Shown here piece by piece: positions 23,640-35,401 of a stretch of 64,000 nucleotides of DNA. The stretch comes from Prinsepia uniflora. Its lineage: Eukaryota; Streptophyta; Magnoliopsida; Rosales; Rosaceae. The DNA is taken from positions 32,031,742 through 32,095,741 of the forward strand of contig CM064873.1 in the NCBI GenBank assembly GCA_032719365.1, written 5' to 3'. Every line of letters begins with the position of its first letter. Within the stretch, counting starts at the first letter, position 1. Both the position numbers and the translations under genes were made by a program. Below the pieces are notes generated by a model, which searched no databases, had not been told where the DNA came from, and saw only the letters and a list, made by a program, of their open reading frames with translations.

Positions 23640-26600
23640 CAGTCCATATGTGTCCAAGGTACTTCGGGTAGCTAACATAGCTAACGGGTCCTTCTAATTC
23701 AATGGTCCAACACAAGGGTATAGAAGACACCATGCATGTGTTTGATTCGACTTGATCTTTAGGAGGAGAAGGAGATATACAACAAGCCTTATGTCGAGAA
23801 TTCTTTATTAAGAATCCCTCTAAAATGTCTCAACAGCCGACAGGTCCAAGTTTTCACTTCAACGAGAAGGTATGAATTACTATGAAGATCCCTTATAACT
23901 CATGTGTAACGACCCGTCCCGAATTCAAGATTAGATTAGTGACTAATCACAATTAGTGACTAATCATGATTAGTGAGGTTAACCAGTGATTAGTTGGGCG
24001 AAATCGGATGAACGATGCAAAATGACCGTTTTACCCTTAAGCGTGGGCAAAACATTGACTTTTCATTCGGGCGGTCAAATGGACTTTGACCAATGACTGT
24101 GACGTAGTTTAGGACGTCACGAGTTCATAGGCAGGTGGCACGTTCAATTCCGATGTTCGAGGAGGAAGTTATGATGTTCGAAAGCTTAGGGGCATTTTGG
24201 TAATTATGGTTAAAAAGGGGCAAATGTTGACTTTTTGACCGGGAGGTCTGATGGCCGAGGAACGAAGACCGTTACGTAGAACGGGACGATACGAATTCAT
24301 AGACAGGCGGCAGGTCGAATTTCGGACGTTCGACGACGAAGTTACGGTTCACAGAAGTTTCGGGGCATTATTGCACGTTTTACTATATGGATCACTTTTG
24401 GACTCTAGTGGGGCCCAGGTATTTTATGGAGGCCCAATGGATGAGTGACACTTGTCACCCATCCACAGGCCATCCTTATGTCTTCATGTATCGACCATTT
24501 TCCTCATTCAAACTCAAAAGCCGATCTCACCATTTTTCCTCTCCTCTGTGCAACCCAAACCATTTCCTTTCCCCTTTGATCATCTTGGTGAGGCCCTGAG
24601 ACTAAGACAAGGATGCTGGGATGATGGTGGCTGGCCTGGACGGAGCCGCCGTGGACGGTGGAACCATGAACGTGAGAAGGTACTCGGTTGCCCCGTTTTC
24701 ATTTTTAAATTTGATTGTGACGTTAGGCTTGGTTTTTATTGATTGCAAAGGGTTTATTAGGTTGTTAGGGACTTAATATGGAGGTTTTAGTGGGGTTTAA
24801 TGGTTGAGACGCCATGGGGGCTGATCGTGAAAAATGAACCGTAAGAAGGAAAATCGATTCAATGGTTTTATAGGTTTTTGGAGGTTGTAATTCATATATT
24901 TAGATTCGTATGGATGCTAGGAAGATTATAGGATTAATTAGGGCTTGAATCGGATCGAAATATGGGAGGAAAACTGCTGGACCGGTCACGCCGGTCCAGT
25001 TGCAGAAAATGGGCCAAACCGGCCGGTCTGAACCGACTGGAGGTTGAAGACACGACTAGAGTAGGCGACGCGTAGAGCCCAAGCGCAGTAGCTTCTTGGG
25101 GAACGTGCGGGCGCGTGGCCCACTATTTGGGGAAGTTCTCAACATATGAAACACTCTATTCGATGTAACAAACATTTTGAGATTGGTTTCGTGTCGATCG
25201 GACATCGTTTCGATAGGTTTCGGGGTGTCCGAAGGTTTAAGATCGGTTTTAAAATAGTTAGAAAATCGGGAAAATTATGGGACTTCAATGAGAGGTTAAT
25301 GAGGCTATTAGTAACCCTCTAAATGAATTTGGACGGGTTTGGGAATCCCGGTGTCGACAATTGACCCAGGAGACGATTATGGCACGCGTATCGAGGCGTA
25401 GCTTCGGACGGTCTGTGAGTGGACCTTGATTTCTAAATTGTGATGCATGCATAAATGTTTTATATGGATTATGAATGTGATTCTATGATGTTGAATTTGA
25501 TGGTTGTGAATTATATGCTTTCACGCATTTCGAGTTAATTTACGTGTTTGCACGTAAATCGAGGTTTTCGGTTTTACTCTGATTTTCCATTCTTATGGTT
25601 TTGGAAATAGTTCAATGAAATGATTTTGGATTTGAAAAGGTAAACTCGGGTTTGAGACCCCTTTGTTCGGAAACCCTTGGACTCGATGTCCCTTTTTGTT
25701 ACGTTCTCGGGTCGGATTCCCAATTGGTTCTTAAATTGATTTCGGATTTGGAAATATGGAATCGGACTGACCCTTTTGATTTATGGAATCGGGCACAAGG
25801 CCCAGTTGGTTTACGATTCGAACTGGAGGTCCAGTTTGTATGTGTATTCGGGCCTAGGGTCCAGTTATTGTTTATGATGGTGATTTCGGGTTAGGGACCC
25901 TAGAAATGGTTTTTACGGGTCATGACGGTTTATGGGAACCGGCATGAACCCTTGAAAGGATTTTACAGGTCATGACGGTTTATGGGAACCGACATGAACC
26001 ATTGAAAGGTTTTATGGTTCATGATGGCTAGTGAGGACCGGGCATGAATCCTGGAAAGGTTTAAAGAATGATTTCAAAAGGTTTTTCATATTCCATCCAT
26101 TATATATGATTGTCTCCTCCAGGGAGGGTCGTTGGCCTGGGTGGACCCCGGAGTAGTCACGGAGCACTGACTGAGTGGAGTCGCCCCCCAGTTGGGTTCC
26201 TTACTCTTAGGATGGGCATGGTTCGTTACTTCCAGGGAGGGTCATTGATCTACGAACATTAACCTTGGTGGACCCTGGAAAGACTTGGGTTTGAGACCCC
26301 GGTTAGCACGCGCGTAGCTCTATTTTACTGTGACAGGTTCTTGGATATGAAATATAATGGATAAACATGATTTCAATTGGTTTGGGAAATTGTGTTTTAT
26401 GATGATAAATGGATTTGGGCTGAGGTCCAACATATGTTTATGACGTTACGGTTTTCTGTAAATGGTTTTGGGCAGGAGCCGTGTGACTTGTATTTACGAA
26501 AATTGGGGCCGAGACCCTAATGATGGTTGTTTAAACATATGTTATTGGATAAATGGTTTTACTATGCATGCATGCTTTTTAGTGAAGGGTATAAAGGTCT

Positions 26601-27008
26601 TTATGAAATATGTTTTTATAAACTCTTTATTTTTGTCCACTCACAGTCTTTCTGTTTTTAATACCCTTCATGTTGGATACGGTGTGGACTGTAGCAGAGA
26701 CCGAGATATCACATACCTCCTCCGAATTCTGGCGTACTCTGATGGCTCGAGAGGGCTAAGGACGGAATTATCCCTTGTCTGACACTCCGTGTCAGGTAGG
26801 AGCAGGGTCATCCCGCATTAATCCCGGGGGGATTGGGATGGGTCCTGTCACATGTGTTCGATTGGCTTAAAGTTCTAAATCACTCACCACTCGAAACATG
26901 GTAACCTCTCAGAAGGGATTGAATGGAGCGATAACATCAACGGAAACTCTTACCTTGCTCCATAATATGTGATGGATTCCACCATGGGAGAAGGTTCGGG
27001 CTGTTACA
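23640..27008 (-). repeat. tandem unit 1 (about 419 bp), split by solo LTR
   Basis: Unit pieces 23640-23904 and 26851-27008, separated by the solo LTR at 23905-26850. It starts with CAGTCCATA just after an LTR-end-like TTACA and ends with GGTTCGGGCTGTTACA. No function is known; placement suggests the 3' untranslated part of a minus-strand retroelement. Confidence 0.8.
23905..26850 (+). repeat. solo LTR inside tandem unit 1
   Basis: 2946 bp from TGTAACGACCC to GGTCCTGTCA. The target is recognisable from units 2 and 3 (ACTCATGTG): the flanks share CATG, so the duplication is 4-5 bp. Landmarks are TGACGT/ACGTCA halves at 24099-24120, GTGAGTGGAC at 25415-25424, RY at 25443-25452 and 26564-26573, GTCCACTCAC at 26635-26644, and a terminal hairpin from 26777. 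No internal region is present. Confidence 0.9.
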
Positions 27009-27427
27009 CAGTCCATACGTGTCCAGGGTACTTCAGGTAGCTAACATAGCTAACGGGTCCTTCTATTCCCATGGTCCAACATAAGGGTACAGAAGATATC
27101 ATGCACGTGTCTGATTCGACTTGATCTTTAGGTGGAGAAGGGGAAATGCAACAAGCCTCAGGTCAAAAATTCTTTACTAACAGTCCCTCTAAAATCTCTC
27201 AACAGCCGACAGGCCCAAGTTGTCACTTCAACGACAAGGTATGTATTATTGAGAAGATCTGGTATAACTCATGTGTTTGATTAGCGTAAAGTTCTAAATC
27301 ACTCACCACTCGAAACATGGTAACCTCTTGGAAAGGATTGAGTGGAGTGATAACGCCAACAGAAACTCTTACCTTGCTCCATAATATGTGATGGATTCCA
27401 TCGTGGGAGAAGGTTTGGGTCGTTACA
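27009..27427 (-). repeat. tandem unit 2 (419 bp), complete
   Basis: The only uninterrupted unit, running from CAGTCCATACG to GGTTTGGGTCGTTACA. Each unit ends with a stretch resembling the LTR start TGTAACGGC..GAACCTT read on the minus strand. An open frame at 27223-27441 (-) is partly shared with unit 3 (30742-30993) but has a stop in unit 1, so coding is not supported. Confidence 0.85.
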
Positions 27428-27515
27428 CAGTCCATACACATCTAGGGTACTTCGGGTAACTAATATAGCTAACGGGTCCTTAAAATCCAATGGTCCAACA
27501 TAAGGGTACAAAAGA

Positions 27516-30500
27516 TGTCAGGACCCACCCCCAATCCACTGGGATTAAGGGCTAAGTCCTGCTCCCGTCTAACTTACGCATGACAAGAAGGCTAAACCGA
27601 CGTCCAACCTCCATGTAACACGTAAGTCGGACAAGAGATTCTCGATCCGACCGTCCAAAATCTTCCGGAATTCCCAGAGTGCGTAGAATCTATTGTGGAT
27701 CATACGTGTGATGGCTCCATCTCTCTCGACGAACAGCCCGCACCGTAACAACCTGGAGGGTATCGAAAACATGAAAAGACTGTGTGGACAAAATAAAGTA
27801 TAATTTAGAAAAAAAGTTCAATAAAATAATTACATTTATTACCCTCCACGCAAAAACCAATGCATGCATATCAATACTTGTTATGAAACCATCTCATATT
27901 CAAAACCATCGATGAAAACCATTTGTAAACCCGAATCAAAATCCGCTGTTTAAATCCAAGCCTCAGCCTCAAATCATAAATCAATCTCAAATACGGGAAC
28001 TCAGTCCCAAAACTCATCAAATCCAATCATCCGGGCCACTACCCAAAACATTCTGAAAACCAGTGAAAAAAAAAAATCATGCTAGTTTGCTGGATCTCAA
28101 GTGCGCCCGAGTCTTTAAACTCAAAACCATGCGCAATATCAAGCCTTCTCGAGATATCAACGAGTCTTTAAACTAAAAACACAACCACAGGCCTCGGGCC
28201 AGGGGGGGTGTGGTATCATAACTGAGTCTTTAAACTCAAAACATATCAATCCAGGCCCCCCCCCCCCCCCCGGTCAATCGATCCGAGTCTTTAAACTCAA
28301 AACCAGATCCAGTGGGTTTTTCTTTTCTTTTTCTGGGTCTTTAAACCCAAAACCATTTTCTCAATCAACAGGGAAAACCATTGAAGATCCTTATCCGAAT
28401 TCGTAACAATGATTCCATAAGCCGGCATCCGGAACCACTGTCCCGAACCCAAATCCAGACTTCCTTTCCAGTCTCAAAACCAAATCCGAAATCTCATTTC
28501 CAAAATCCTTTTCAAAGCATTGAAATCAAATCACATTTCAAATCCCGAAATCAAATCATTAAAACCATCGTCAAATCACAAGATAGACTGGAACCTCGTA
28601 AAACGTGTAATTTCGTAAATAACTCGAAAACCGTGCAAAATCGGAAACCATCATGATCATAAATCAAATCATAGAATCACGTATGGAAAACATATAAAAA
28701 AACATATATGCATGCATCAAGAGTTAGAAAGCAAAGTCCACTCACAGACCATTCCGCTGCTACCTCGATATGCGTGCACCTACGCCGTTCCCTGCCAATC
28801 CACTATCACCGGCTTTCCCGAACCTGGAAAAATCCCATAATAAGGTCACTAACTACTTAATAAAGCTTGTACTAAAGTCCCGTAATTTTCCTGAATTTCT
28901 AACTATTTTTAACCTAGGCCTAAAACCTTCGGACACCCCGAAACATTTCGAGATGATGTCCGATCGACTCGAAACCAGTGCCAAAATGTTCGTTACATCG
29001 AATACCTTAAAAGTCACATTGGAACCTCCCTCAAATTCAGTGCCACGCGCCCACACGCGCCGTCCAAAGGGGCTACGCGTGGGCTTCACGCGCATGCACT
29101 GTTCATCTTTGTCCTCAGGAGAACCCGGTTCGAACCGGTCCAGGCCGACCCGATCCAGGCCCGAACCGGCGTGAGCGGTTCACGTTCAATTCTGTCCTTT
29201 TTCCAGTCCGATTCCAATTGTACTTAGTTCTGTAGCTTTCTTACATAATTTCCTATAGAACTACCACTTTTACACGTACAAGTAAGGTCTCAAAACGTAC
29301 CTCCTAAGTCGAAGGAAAAACTAGCCACGATTCTTCATCGAGTGGCCACGATTCCAGCCACTATCCTTCTTGGTTTTGGTCCCAAACGTCTTCTGGAATC
29401 CCTAGAAGCACATCTTAATCATCAAGACTTCACAAAAATCCTTAATTCTCAGACTATCATTTTTAACTAAAACTTACCCGACATGCTCGCCATGGGTCCA
29501 TGGCGAGCCTCGACATGGGTCCCTAACGACTTCTCCGACCTTTAGGATCAACAATCAAACAGTTAGAACGGTTGACAGGTGCTTAGACAAAAACCCCTTC
29601 TCAACATCCAAAAACAGGGCACATGGCCTACCTGAATTGCACACACCGTTTAGGACAGTCTAGTGTGATCATCCCATGGTGCTCGTCCCATCTCTTTTCC
29701 ATCTTGCTCAAGAAGCACAAACATGGGTGAAGATCGAAGGAATTTGTGGGGTAGTTTCCTCACGGCTTGTACAAATCCTCTGTTTTCTCCCTCAATCCAT
29801 GACCACCGTCCACAACGGTGGCACCACCACTCCTGTCTCAACTCGACACTCCCTTTGTCCGCACACAACACTCTCAGTTAAAGAAGCTCACCGGGTTCCT
29901 TGGGCTTGTTTTTCACGGTTCAAACTCTCCCCTGATCCTCTCTGTTTTTCTTCTCTGTTCCATAATCGTGCAACCTCCCCTAATTTAAACCGTATGATCG
30001 ATTTGAGGCGGTGGAAGACCTTCCACAATTATCCAGAGAAATGACATGTGTCCCAAATATGATGGACACAAATCCCAATGCACCAAATGTCTCAATTTCT
30101 CTGGGCACTAATCCCTGTGCACTAGAATGACCAAAATGCCCCTACTTGTATAAATTACCATTTTGCCCTTCGCTTATTTAGACCCATAACTAAACCATCG
30201 TAAGTCCAATAGCAACATGTCGCTTGTCGTTGTACTCAGGGGATTGAGACCAATATAACGGTCCTCGAATTGCGTGAACATTCCATGCCATCTGAAAAGT
30301 CAACAAATTGGCCTTTTTTAACCAAATTACCAAAGTACCCTCAAACTTCCGAACGTCATAACTTTTACCTCGGATGTCGGAATCGGACGTGCCACCTGTC
30401 TATGAACTCGTGATATCTCGAACTACGTCACGGTCATCGGTCAAAGTCTATTTGACCGTTCGAACAAAAAGTCAACATTTGTGCACATTCCAAGGGCAAA

Positions 30501-30610
30501 ATTGTCATTTCGCACCGCCCGTCCGAAATCGTCCAACTAAGTAGTAATTAACCTCACTAATCCATCATTAAGCACTAAGAAAATCCTGATTTACGGGACG
30601 GGTCGTTACA
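27516..30610 (-). repeat. solo LTR, minus strand, inside tandem unit 3
   Basis: 3095 bp from TGTCAGGACCC to GGGTCGTTACA, flanked by AAAGA and GAAGA (one mismatch; other units read GAAGA). Long arms GTCTAACTTACG (27567-27578) and CGTAAGTCGGAC (27621-27632) pair near its 3' end. It has a GAGTCTTTAAACTC array at 28098-28362, an RY motif near 28709, and GTCCACTCAC at 28736-28745. Open frames within are not recognisable proteins. Confidence 0.9.
28098..28362. repeat. GAGTCTTTAAACTC hairpin-unit array
   Basis: About six units of GAGTCTTTAAACTC and one GGGTCTTTAAACCC, each with complementary outer 4 bases, including a C homopolymer at 28256-28271. Same array as in the LTRs at 37471, 42672, 50134, 59573 and 62527. 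Confidence 0.8.
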
Positions 30611-30927
30611 GAAGACACCTTGCACGTGTCTAATTTGACTTGATCTTTAGGAGGAGAAGGGGAAATGCAACAAGCCTCAGGTCAAGAATTGTTTACTAAC
30701 AATCCCTCCAAAATCTCTCAACAGCCGGCAGGTTCAAGTTGTCACTTCAACGAGAAGGTATGAATTACTGAGAAGATCTCGTATAACTCATGTGTTCGAT
30801 TGGCGTAAAGTTCTAAATCACTCACCACTCGAAACATGGTAACCTCTCGGAAAGGATTGAGTAGAGCGATAACGCCAATGGAAACTCTTACCTTGCTCCA
30901 TAATAGGTGATGGCTTCCATCGTGAGA

Positions 30928-33900
30928 GTGTCTAAATCTTCGTTCACAAGTTTCAAGAACGTCTAAAATTCGACTTCTACTAAGTCTAAACAATATAGAA
31001 GACTAGAAGGACCATGGCATCACTCCACAACTCAAGTGGCATGCAGAAAAAAAAGAAATACGTAGATGCAGTAGTCCGCAAAGGAAACTATACAATTGTT
31101 GTACGAAATTGGAGTGCAAAAATAATGCCCAAAGAATCAAAGTCAACGTGTATTCAAAAAGTTCCCAAGTAAGGTATAGCAGTTTCAATAGGGAAATAGT
31201 TTCATCACTAACAAACTATTAATGAAGTGCCCATATCAACTCCAAGCGACGAGCGCGGCTAGTGTCGAGGGTTCCCCATACTCGAGCCCTTATCAAAAGT
31301 GGTATTAATTCCAGTTGATTCGCCCAACTTCCTCTCAGACTTATAACCAAGAAATCTCGTCCTAGGTTAACGCCCACTTGCAATCCTTCCACTATAAGTT
31401 CATATTGTTCCATATTGGAATTTACCTTAGTAGTAAGACCACCATGTCTACCTATTCATTCAACTGAACATACTAAAGTTTCCAAAAAAAATGTGGTCAA
31501 AGAAGATGTTTGCGTTAAAGGCATGTTTGGCCGGTCCAGAAGTAAACTTCAACGACACTAATCACTAGACAAAAAATCATCTCCAACAAAGAGGGTACAA
31601 GTCAGGGCAGGTTCCTTCACCACGAGATGAAGTTCATCGTTCACTCTTGGTTCAAGATCGTCCTAATAATAAATACGCTTCGGGTTAACCAACCAGGTCG
31701 AGAACGTCACCGTAACCTATTTGTCTTGGAGTGTACAATAGTGGATAGAATTTGGATCAACCAACCAGGTCGAGTGTATTATAGAAGATCCTCAACAAGC
31801 AACCCAGTTCAAGGTACTAGTTCGTAACAAGCTGGAGTATCAAATTATAAGGCAAGGTTGGGGGAGGAAAGTCCTATTGTACAAACACCCCTAATTCACA
31901 ATGAATTCTTGTTCTTACTACCAAGGGTTCAAAGATACCACAAGTATATGGTCTGGACATAAGAGTAATGAACGTTTTGATAGGGCAAGGGTATACCACT
32001 CGAAAGTGACCTAAGATTTGAGAACGGAAAACTAAACTAGACAGAATGAAATATGACGATCCAGTCTAGTTAGGGGTTGACTCAATTTCGAACTCGAGAT
32101 CCATGATCCAATGCTAGCATTTAAGGAGAGAAGAATTGTCATAAGCTCAGTAGTCATCGTTAAGCGTGGGTACCAACCCCACGACCTCCTGACACACATA
32201 TCAAACCAGAGAGAGTATGACAAAAAGTGAATGGTTTTTGAATGAGACCGAAAAGTCTAACGCCCACGAAAATGGCAAACATAACCCGAATCAACCTCGT
32301 AAGATTCTACAAATGTCACCTAAACCATCATCTAGAACGATGATCACAATAGGCGGCAACGCTGCAAGGAGTACTTCTTTTATCTCAGTCGTCCTCTAAC
32401 TCCAGAACGTGATTTTGGGCCAATGGCCTAGCTCAAGGGTATGTCTGTTACTTTATCACCCAAATAAAATGGAAGGCGAGGTCCGTAAAATAAGGCATCC
32501 AAAACCTAGGATTAAACAACTCACAACTGAAACGCCTAGAATACAAAAACTTTCCCGAAGACAAGTAGCCCAAAACGAGAAAGATTGCTTCCGAAAAAAA
32601 CAGGGGTCACAACTCAGAAATTTCAAAATTCATAACGTTTGTTGTAATAGAAAGGACGAGTCCCAATTAATTAAAATCAAGAGGTTACGCACAAAACCGA
32701 GAGAAAATGAGGATAACCAAGTACGTGAGATGTTGTACAAGTGCTAAAACATACAATTGAGTTAAGGAACTTAAAAGCGTGCACTAATTCATCGAGGAAA
32801 AGAATTTATCAAAATTGGACGATCCTCAGAAGTCAAAAAGTAGTCTTGAAAAGAAATTTTAAGTTATATTTTAAAAAAAGTTCAAGTAGGAGCAACGAAT
32901 AGGGAGACATGATCCCCGTTGTTGTAAAAGCCATAATTTTGTAGGGTAAGATTTCGAGTCCTAAAATAAATTCAGCAACAAGTCTGGTGAGTCCATAAGG
33001 GGTTAAGATGTACCACATCATAATATGTGGTACGATCTCGATTCTGGGGTTCCATTGAGTAAACTCAAGTTATTTAAAATACAAACATGACAACACAGCC
33101 TTTACGTGAAAAAGCAAACGTCTCTAGTAAACCAGTGGTAAGAACAACACAAAGTAAAACCAGGCTTTTTTTATTATAAAGAAAATCTGTTAACCTCATT
33201 TTAGAATGTCTGCGAGAACAATGACTCGGTTTAAAAGAACATTTTTCAACGAAAGGGCGTGATATGCAAGATAATTTTGGAACCAAAAAATTGAAAAGTT
33301 TCTAGGATTCGTAATACAGGACTTTGGGTCACGCAACTACGAAATAACGATAAGATTCCCAAAATGCTTGGAGATTCTTAATAGGAAACCCACGATGGGT
33401 TACACGATCTCGATCCGAGATAAATATTTCGTTTCATGGCTATTACAGCTTCACCAACTCAAGAAGACATCACATCCAAAGACCTTCGCAGAAATTCCTA
33501 AAGGAGGTTCCTATGTGCTAAAAGGAAGACCTCATTATTCGGTCACAACATCACAGTTCTCAAAAGTCTTGGTCAAAAAATTGACTCAAATACGCAAAAT
33601 GAGGCAAGAAGGGTTGCCACTAGGCAACCATCACGTGATTTTGTTCAATAACTGCGAATTCATCACTCATCGTCGAATAACTTATTCACATCACCCAATA
33701 TGAGCCCCGCGCTTGTAAGCACCACCCGAACGAGAAATTCGATGGAAAAACAAACCTTACTATATACTAGTAACTATGGGTGACCAACGCTAAGTCGAAT
33801 CCTAATTTTCTCGTGGAATCGCGCGATCAAACCGTGATCAACTACAACTAACGTCGAAAGGCGCAAAAAATTACCCGAGGAGTGGCTTTGACACCATGTA

Positions 33901-33970
33901 TTAGTTTGTATGATCATCAAGTGTCCGAAATTAACGACACATACCTAAAACCACCACTCTGATACCAAAC
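30928..33970 (-). mobile_element. non-coding internal domain of a minus-strand LTR element
   Basis: The right end carries a primer site on the minus strand (complement of 33957-33967, TGGTATCAGAG) three bases from an LTR, so the element reads right to left. I found no gag, protease, RT, RNase H or integrase blocks in about 3 kb of either strand. This fits a non-autonomous (LARD-like) or heavily decayed element. The tandem 419-bp units lie at its downstream side and may be its 3' untranslated region. Confidence 0.55.
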
Positions 33971-34691
33971 TGACACACCCCGATTCGAAAAGTCCATTAA
34001 TGGCACAAAGGTTGAGGGGTGCTGGCCAGAATCTGGATAATGATGTTTAGATGACGAAGCCAAATGAATAAATAGAATTCGGTATACGAATCCTGAGAAA
34101 CGTTGTCGGCCTAAAATGGATCTCATTTCACTAATAGCGAAAGCATAGAGCAAAGTTGAACTTGATGATCATACCGTTACACTTTACTACCTATAGTACC
34201 CGATCTTTGTCAACGTCATCCCAAGACTCGGGTAAGAGTGTTAGAAAAGCTACTAAGCCTCCTCGGGAAGCATGCACGCCAACGGTACCTGAGGGGTTCA
34301 AAAATCAAGAGTGAGTGGGCCCAGATTCTATTTCAGTATAAAACCATAGTTCAAATAAACATATTTTAACCCCTCATTTTTAAGTACAAACCCAAAATAG
34401 TTTAAACATACTTGCACGTAATACGAGAAATATAATATCAATCAATTAATAAAAATTTAAACGATGCAATCAGATGAACCATGCATAATCCATAAATATA
34501 TCGCAATATTGACCCACATCATCAATGTTCATGAGTGGCATCGAGTCTCATATTCGGAACATACACCGAGTATCCTTGCTCGGTACCTCGACCACGAGAA
34601 AGTTGGGTGCTTGCATCGTCACCTCAGGTCCCCTTGAGCTCGGGGAACAATCTGGCGCACTTTTAACTAGTATTACGAGCGACGTGAGTGA
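33971..34691 (-). repeat. 5' LTR of the minus-strand element, truncated
   Basis: It begins TGACACACCCCG (complement of an LTR end) next to the primer site. It has a TGAGTGGGC motif near 34313, CATGCATAA near 34482, and short GAGTCTC/GAGT-type repeats at 34540-34680. It stops where Copia gag coding sequence begins, so the LTR start is missing. A TTACA at 34181 might instead mark a very short LTR, but the shared LTR motifs continue beyond it. Confidence 0.55.
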
Positions 34692-35161
34692 TCAATCATG
34701 TGGAGGGCTTTGATGGGCATCCAAGCCATCACATAGGTCTTTGAGCTTGGTGAAATTTGTTGAAATTGACATAGTACCTTGTGCTAGAGAGGTTATTATC
34801 GTTTGAAGCTGATAGAATGTGGGGGCATTTTTTGTGAGAATTGATCTCTGAAATCTTCCCATACTTGAGAAGCAGTCTTGCCATGAATGACGACTTTGGC
34901 AAAATTAGGTTCTATCAATTGTGCAAACCATGATAGAATCATGTTGTTGCATTGATTCCATAAAGAAAATTTGGCTGGTTCCTCAATTAGTAAAGGTGGT
35001 TGAATTGTACCATCAACAAACCCAATTTTGTTCTTGGTTGTGAGAGTGTGAGTCATGGACTTACTCCATGATGGGTAGTTGGCTCCATTTAATTTTATTG
35101 GAGCTAGTGAATGACTAGGATGATCCGACTGGCATACATAGAAAGGGTTGGATGGGTCCAC
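34692..35161 (-). pseudogene. Copia-type gag, N-terminal part, frameshifted
   Basis: The start Met at 35161 is followed by a Copia-like N-terminal domain (NPFYVCQSDHPSHSLAPIKL, then LNGANYPSWSKSM, typical of plant Ty1/Copia gag) and then the UBN2-type gag region. One base is missing in an A-run (complement of 34828-34833), which ends the first frame at 34796. The correct frame continues (APTFYQLQ, LAQGTMSISTNFTKLKDL) to a TGA at 34692-34694. The rest of gag and pol is absent, replaced by an unrelated LTR. Gag would form the virus-like particle. Confidence 0.92.
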
Positions 35162-35288
35162 TGCCTCTTAAAGTGGCTTTGGTTTTTTTATGTTGGTAGC
35201 TCGGATTCTACCATGCGTGTGAAAGGAGTGCTGGAGTGGTTGAGTAATTAGGTTAAAAATGTAGGTTGAAAGATAGGAACAAAATTAG

Positions 35289-35401
35289 GCTCTGATACCA
35301 TGTCAAATAATGAAAGGTGTATTTTGGCGGAAGTGATTTTTCATTCACGTGATAGCAATAGCTATATACAAACAAGTAAGGTACAAACATAGTAGTCTAC
35401 A
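35289..35401 (-). mobile_element. Copia primer site and start of its 5' LTR
   Basis: The complement of 35289-35300 is TGGTATCAGAGC, directly adjoining an LTR end (TGTCAAATAATG on the plus strand). The LTR is interrupted at 35402 by an inverted solo LTR and continues from 36877. With the gag at 34692-35161 this makes the 5' end of a Copia element on the minus strand. Confidence 0.85.

Larger units (their letters stand above)
27428..30927 (-). repeat. tandem unit 3 (about 400 bp), split by solo LTR
   Basis: Pieces 27428-27515 and 30611-30927. The unit loses similarity at GTGAGAG near 30927, short of the repeat end. Together with the other two it makes an array of nearly three units. Confidence 0.8.

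Noticed and set aside
28098..28362. CRISPR-like regularly spaced repeats
   Set aside because: Units are 14 bp with irregular spacers, occur within LTRs in many places, and the genome is a plant's.
27223..30993. Similar minus-strand frames in tandem units 2 and 3, possible small protein
   Set aside because: Unit 1 has an in-frame stop in the same segment, and similarity follows from the DNA repeat itself; no domain is recognised.
33971..34181. A 211-bp LTR ending at TTACA 34181, i.e. a second TRIM
   Set aside because: LTR landmark motifs (GAGTGGGC, GCATAATCC, short repeats) continue beyond 34181 and no second copy was found, so a longer truncated LTR is more likely.
34692..35161. Intact host gene for a Copia-like gag protein
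   Set aside because: It has a frameshift in an A-run, lacks the remainder, and sits directly downstream of a retroelement primer site and LTR.
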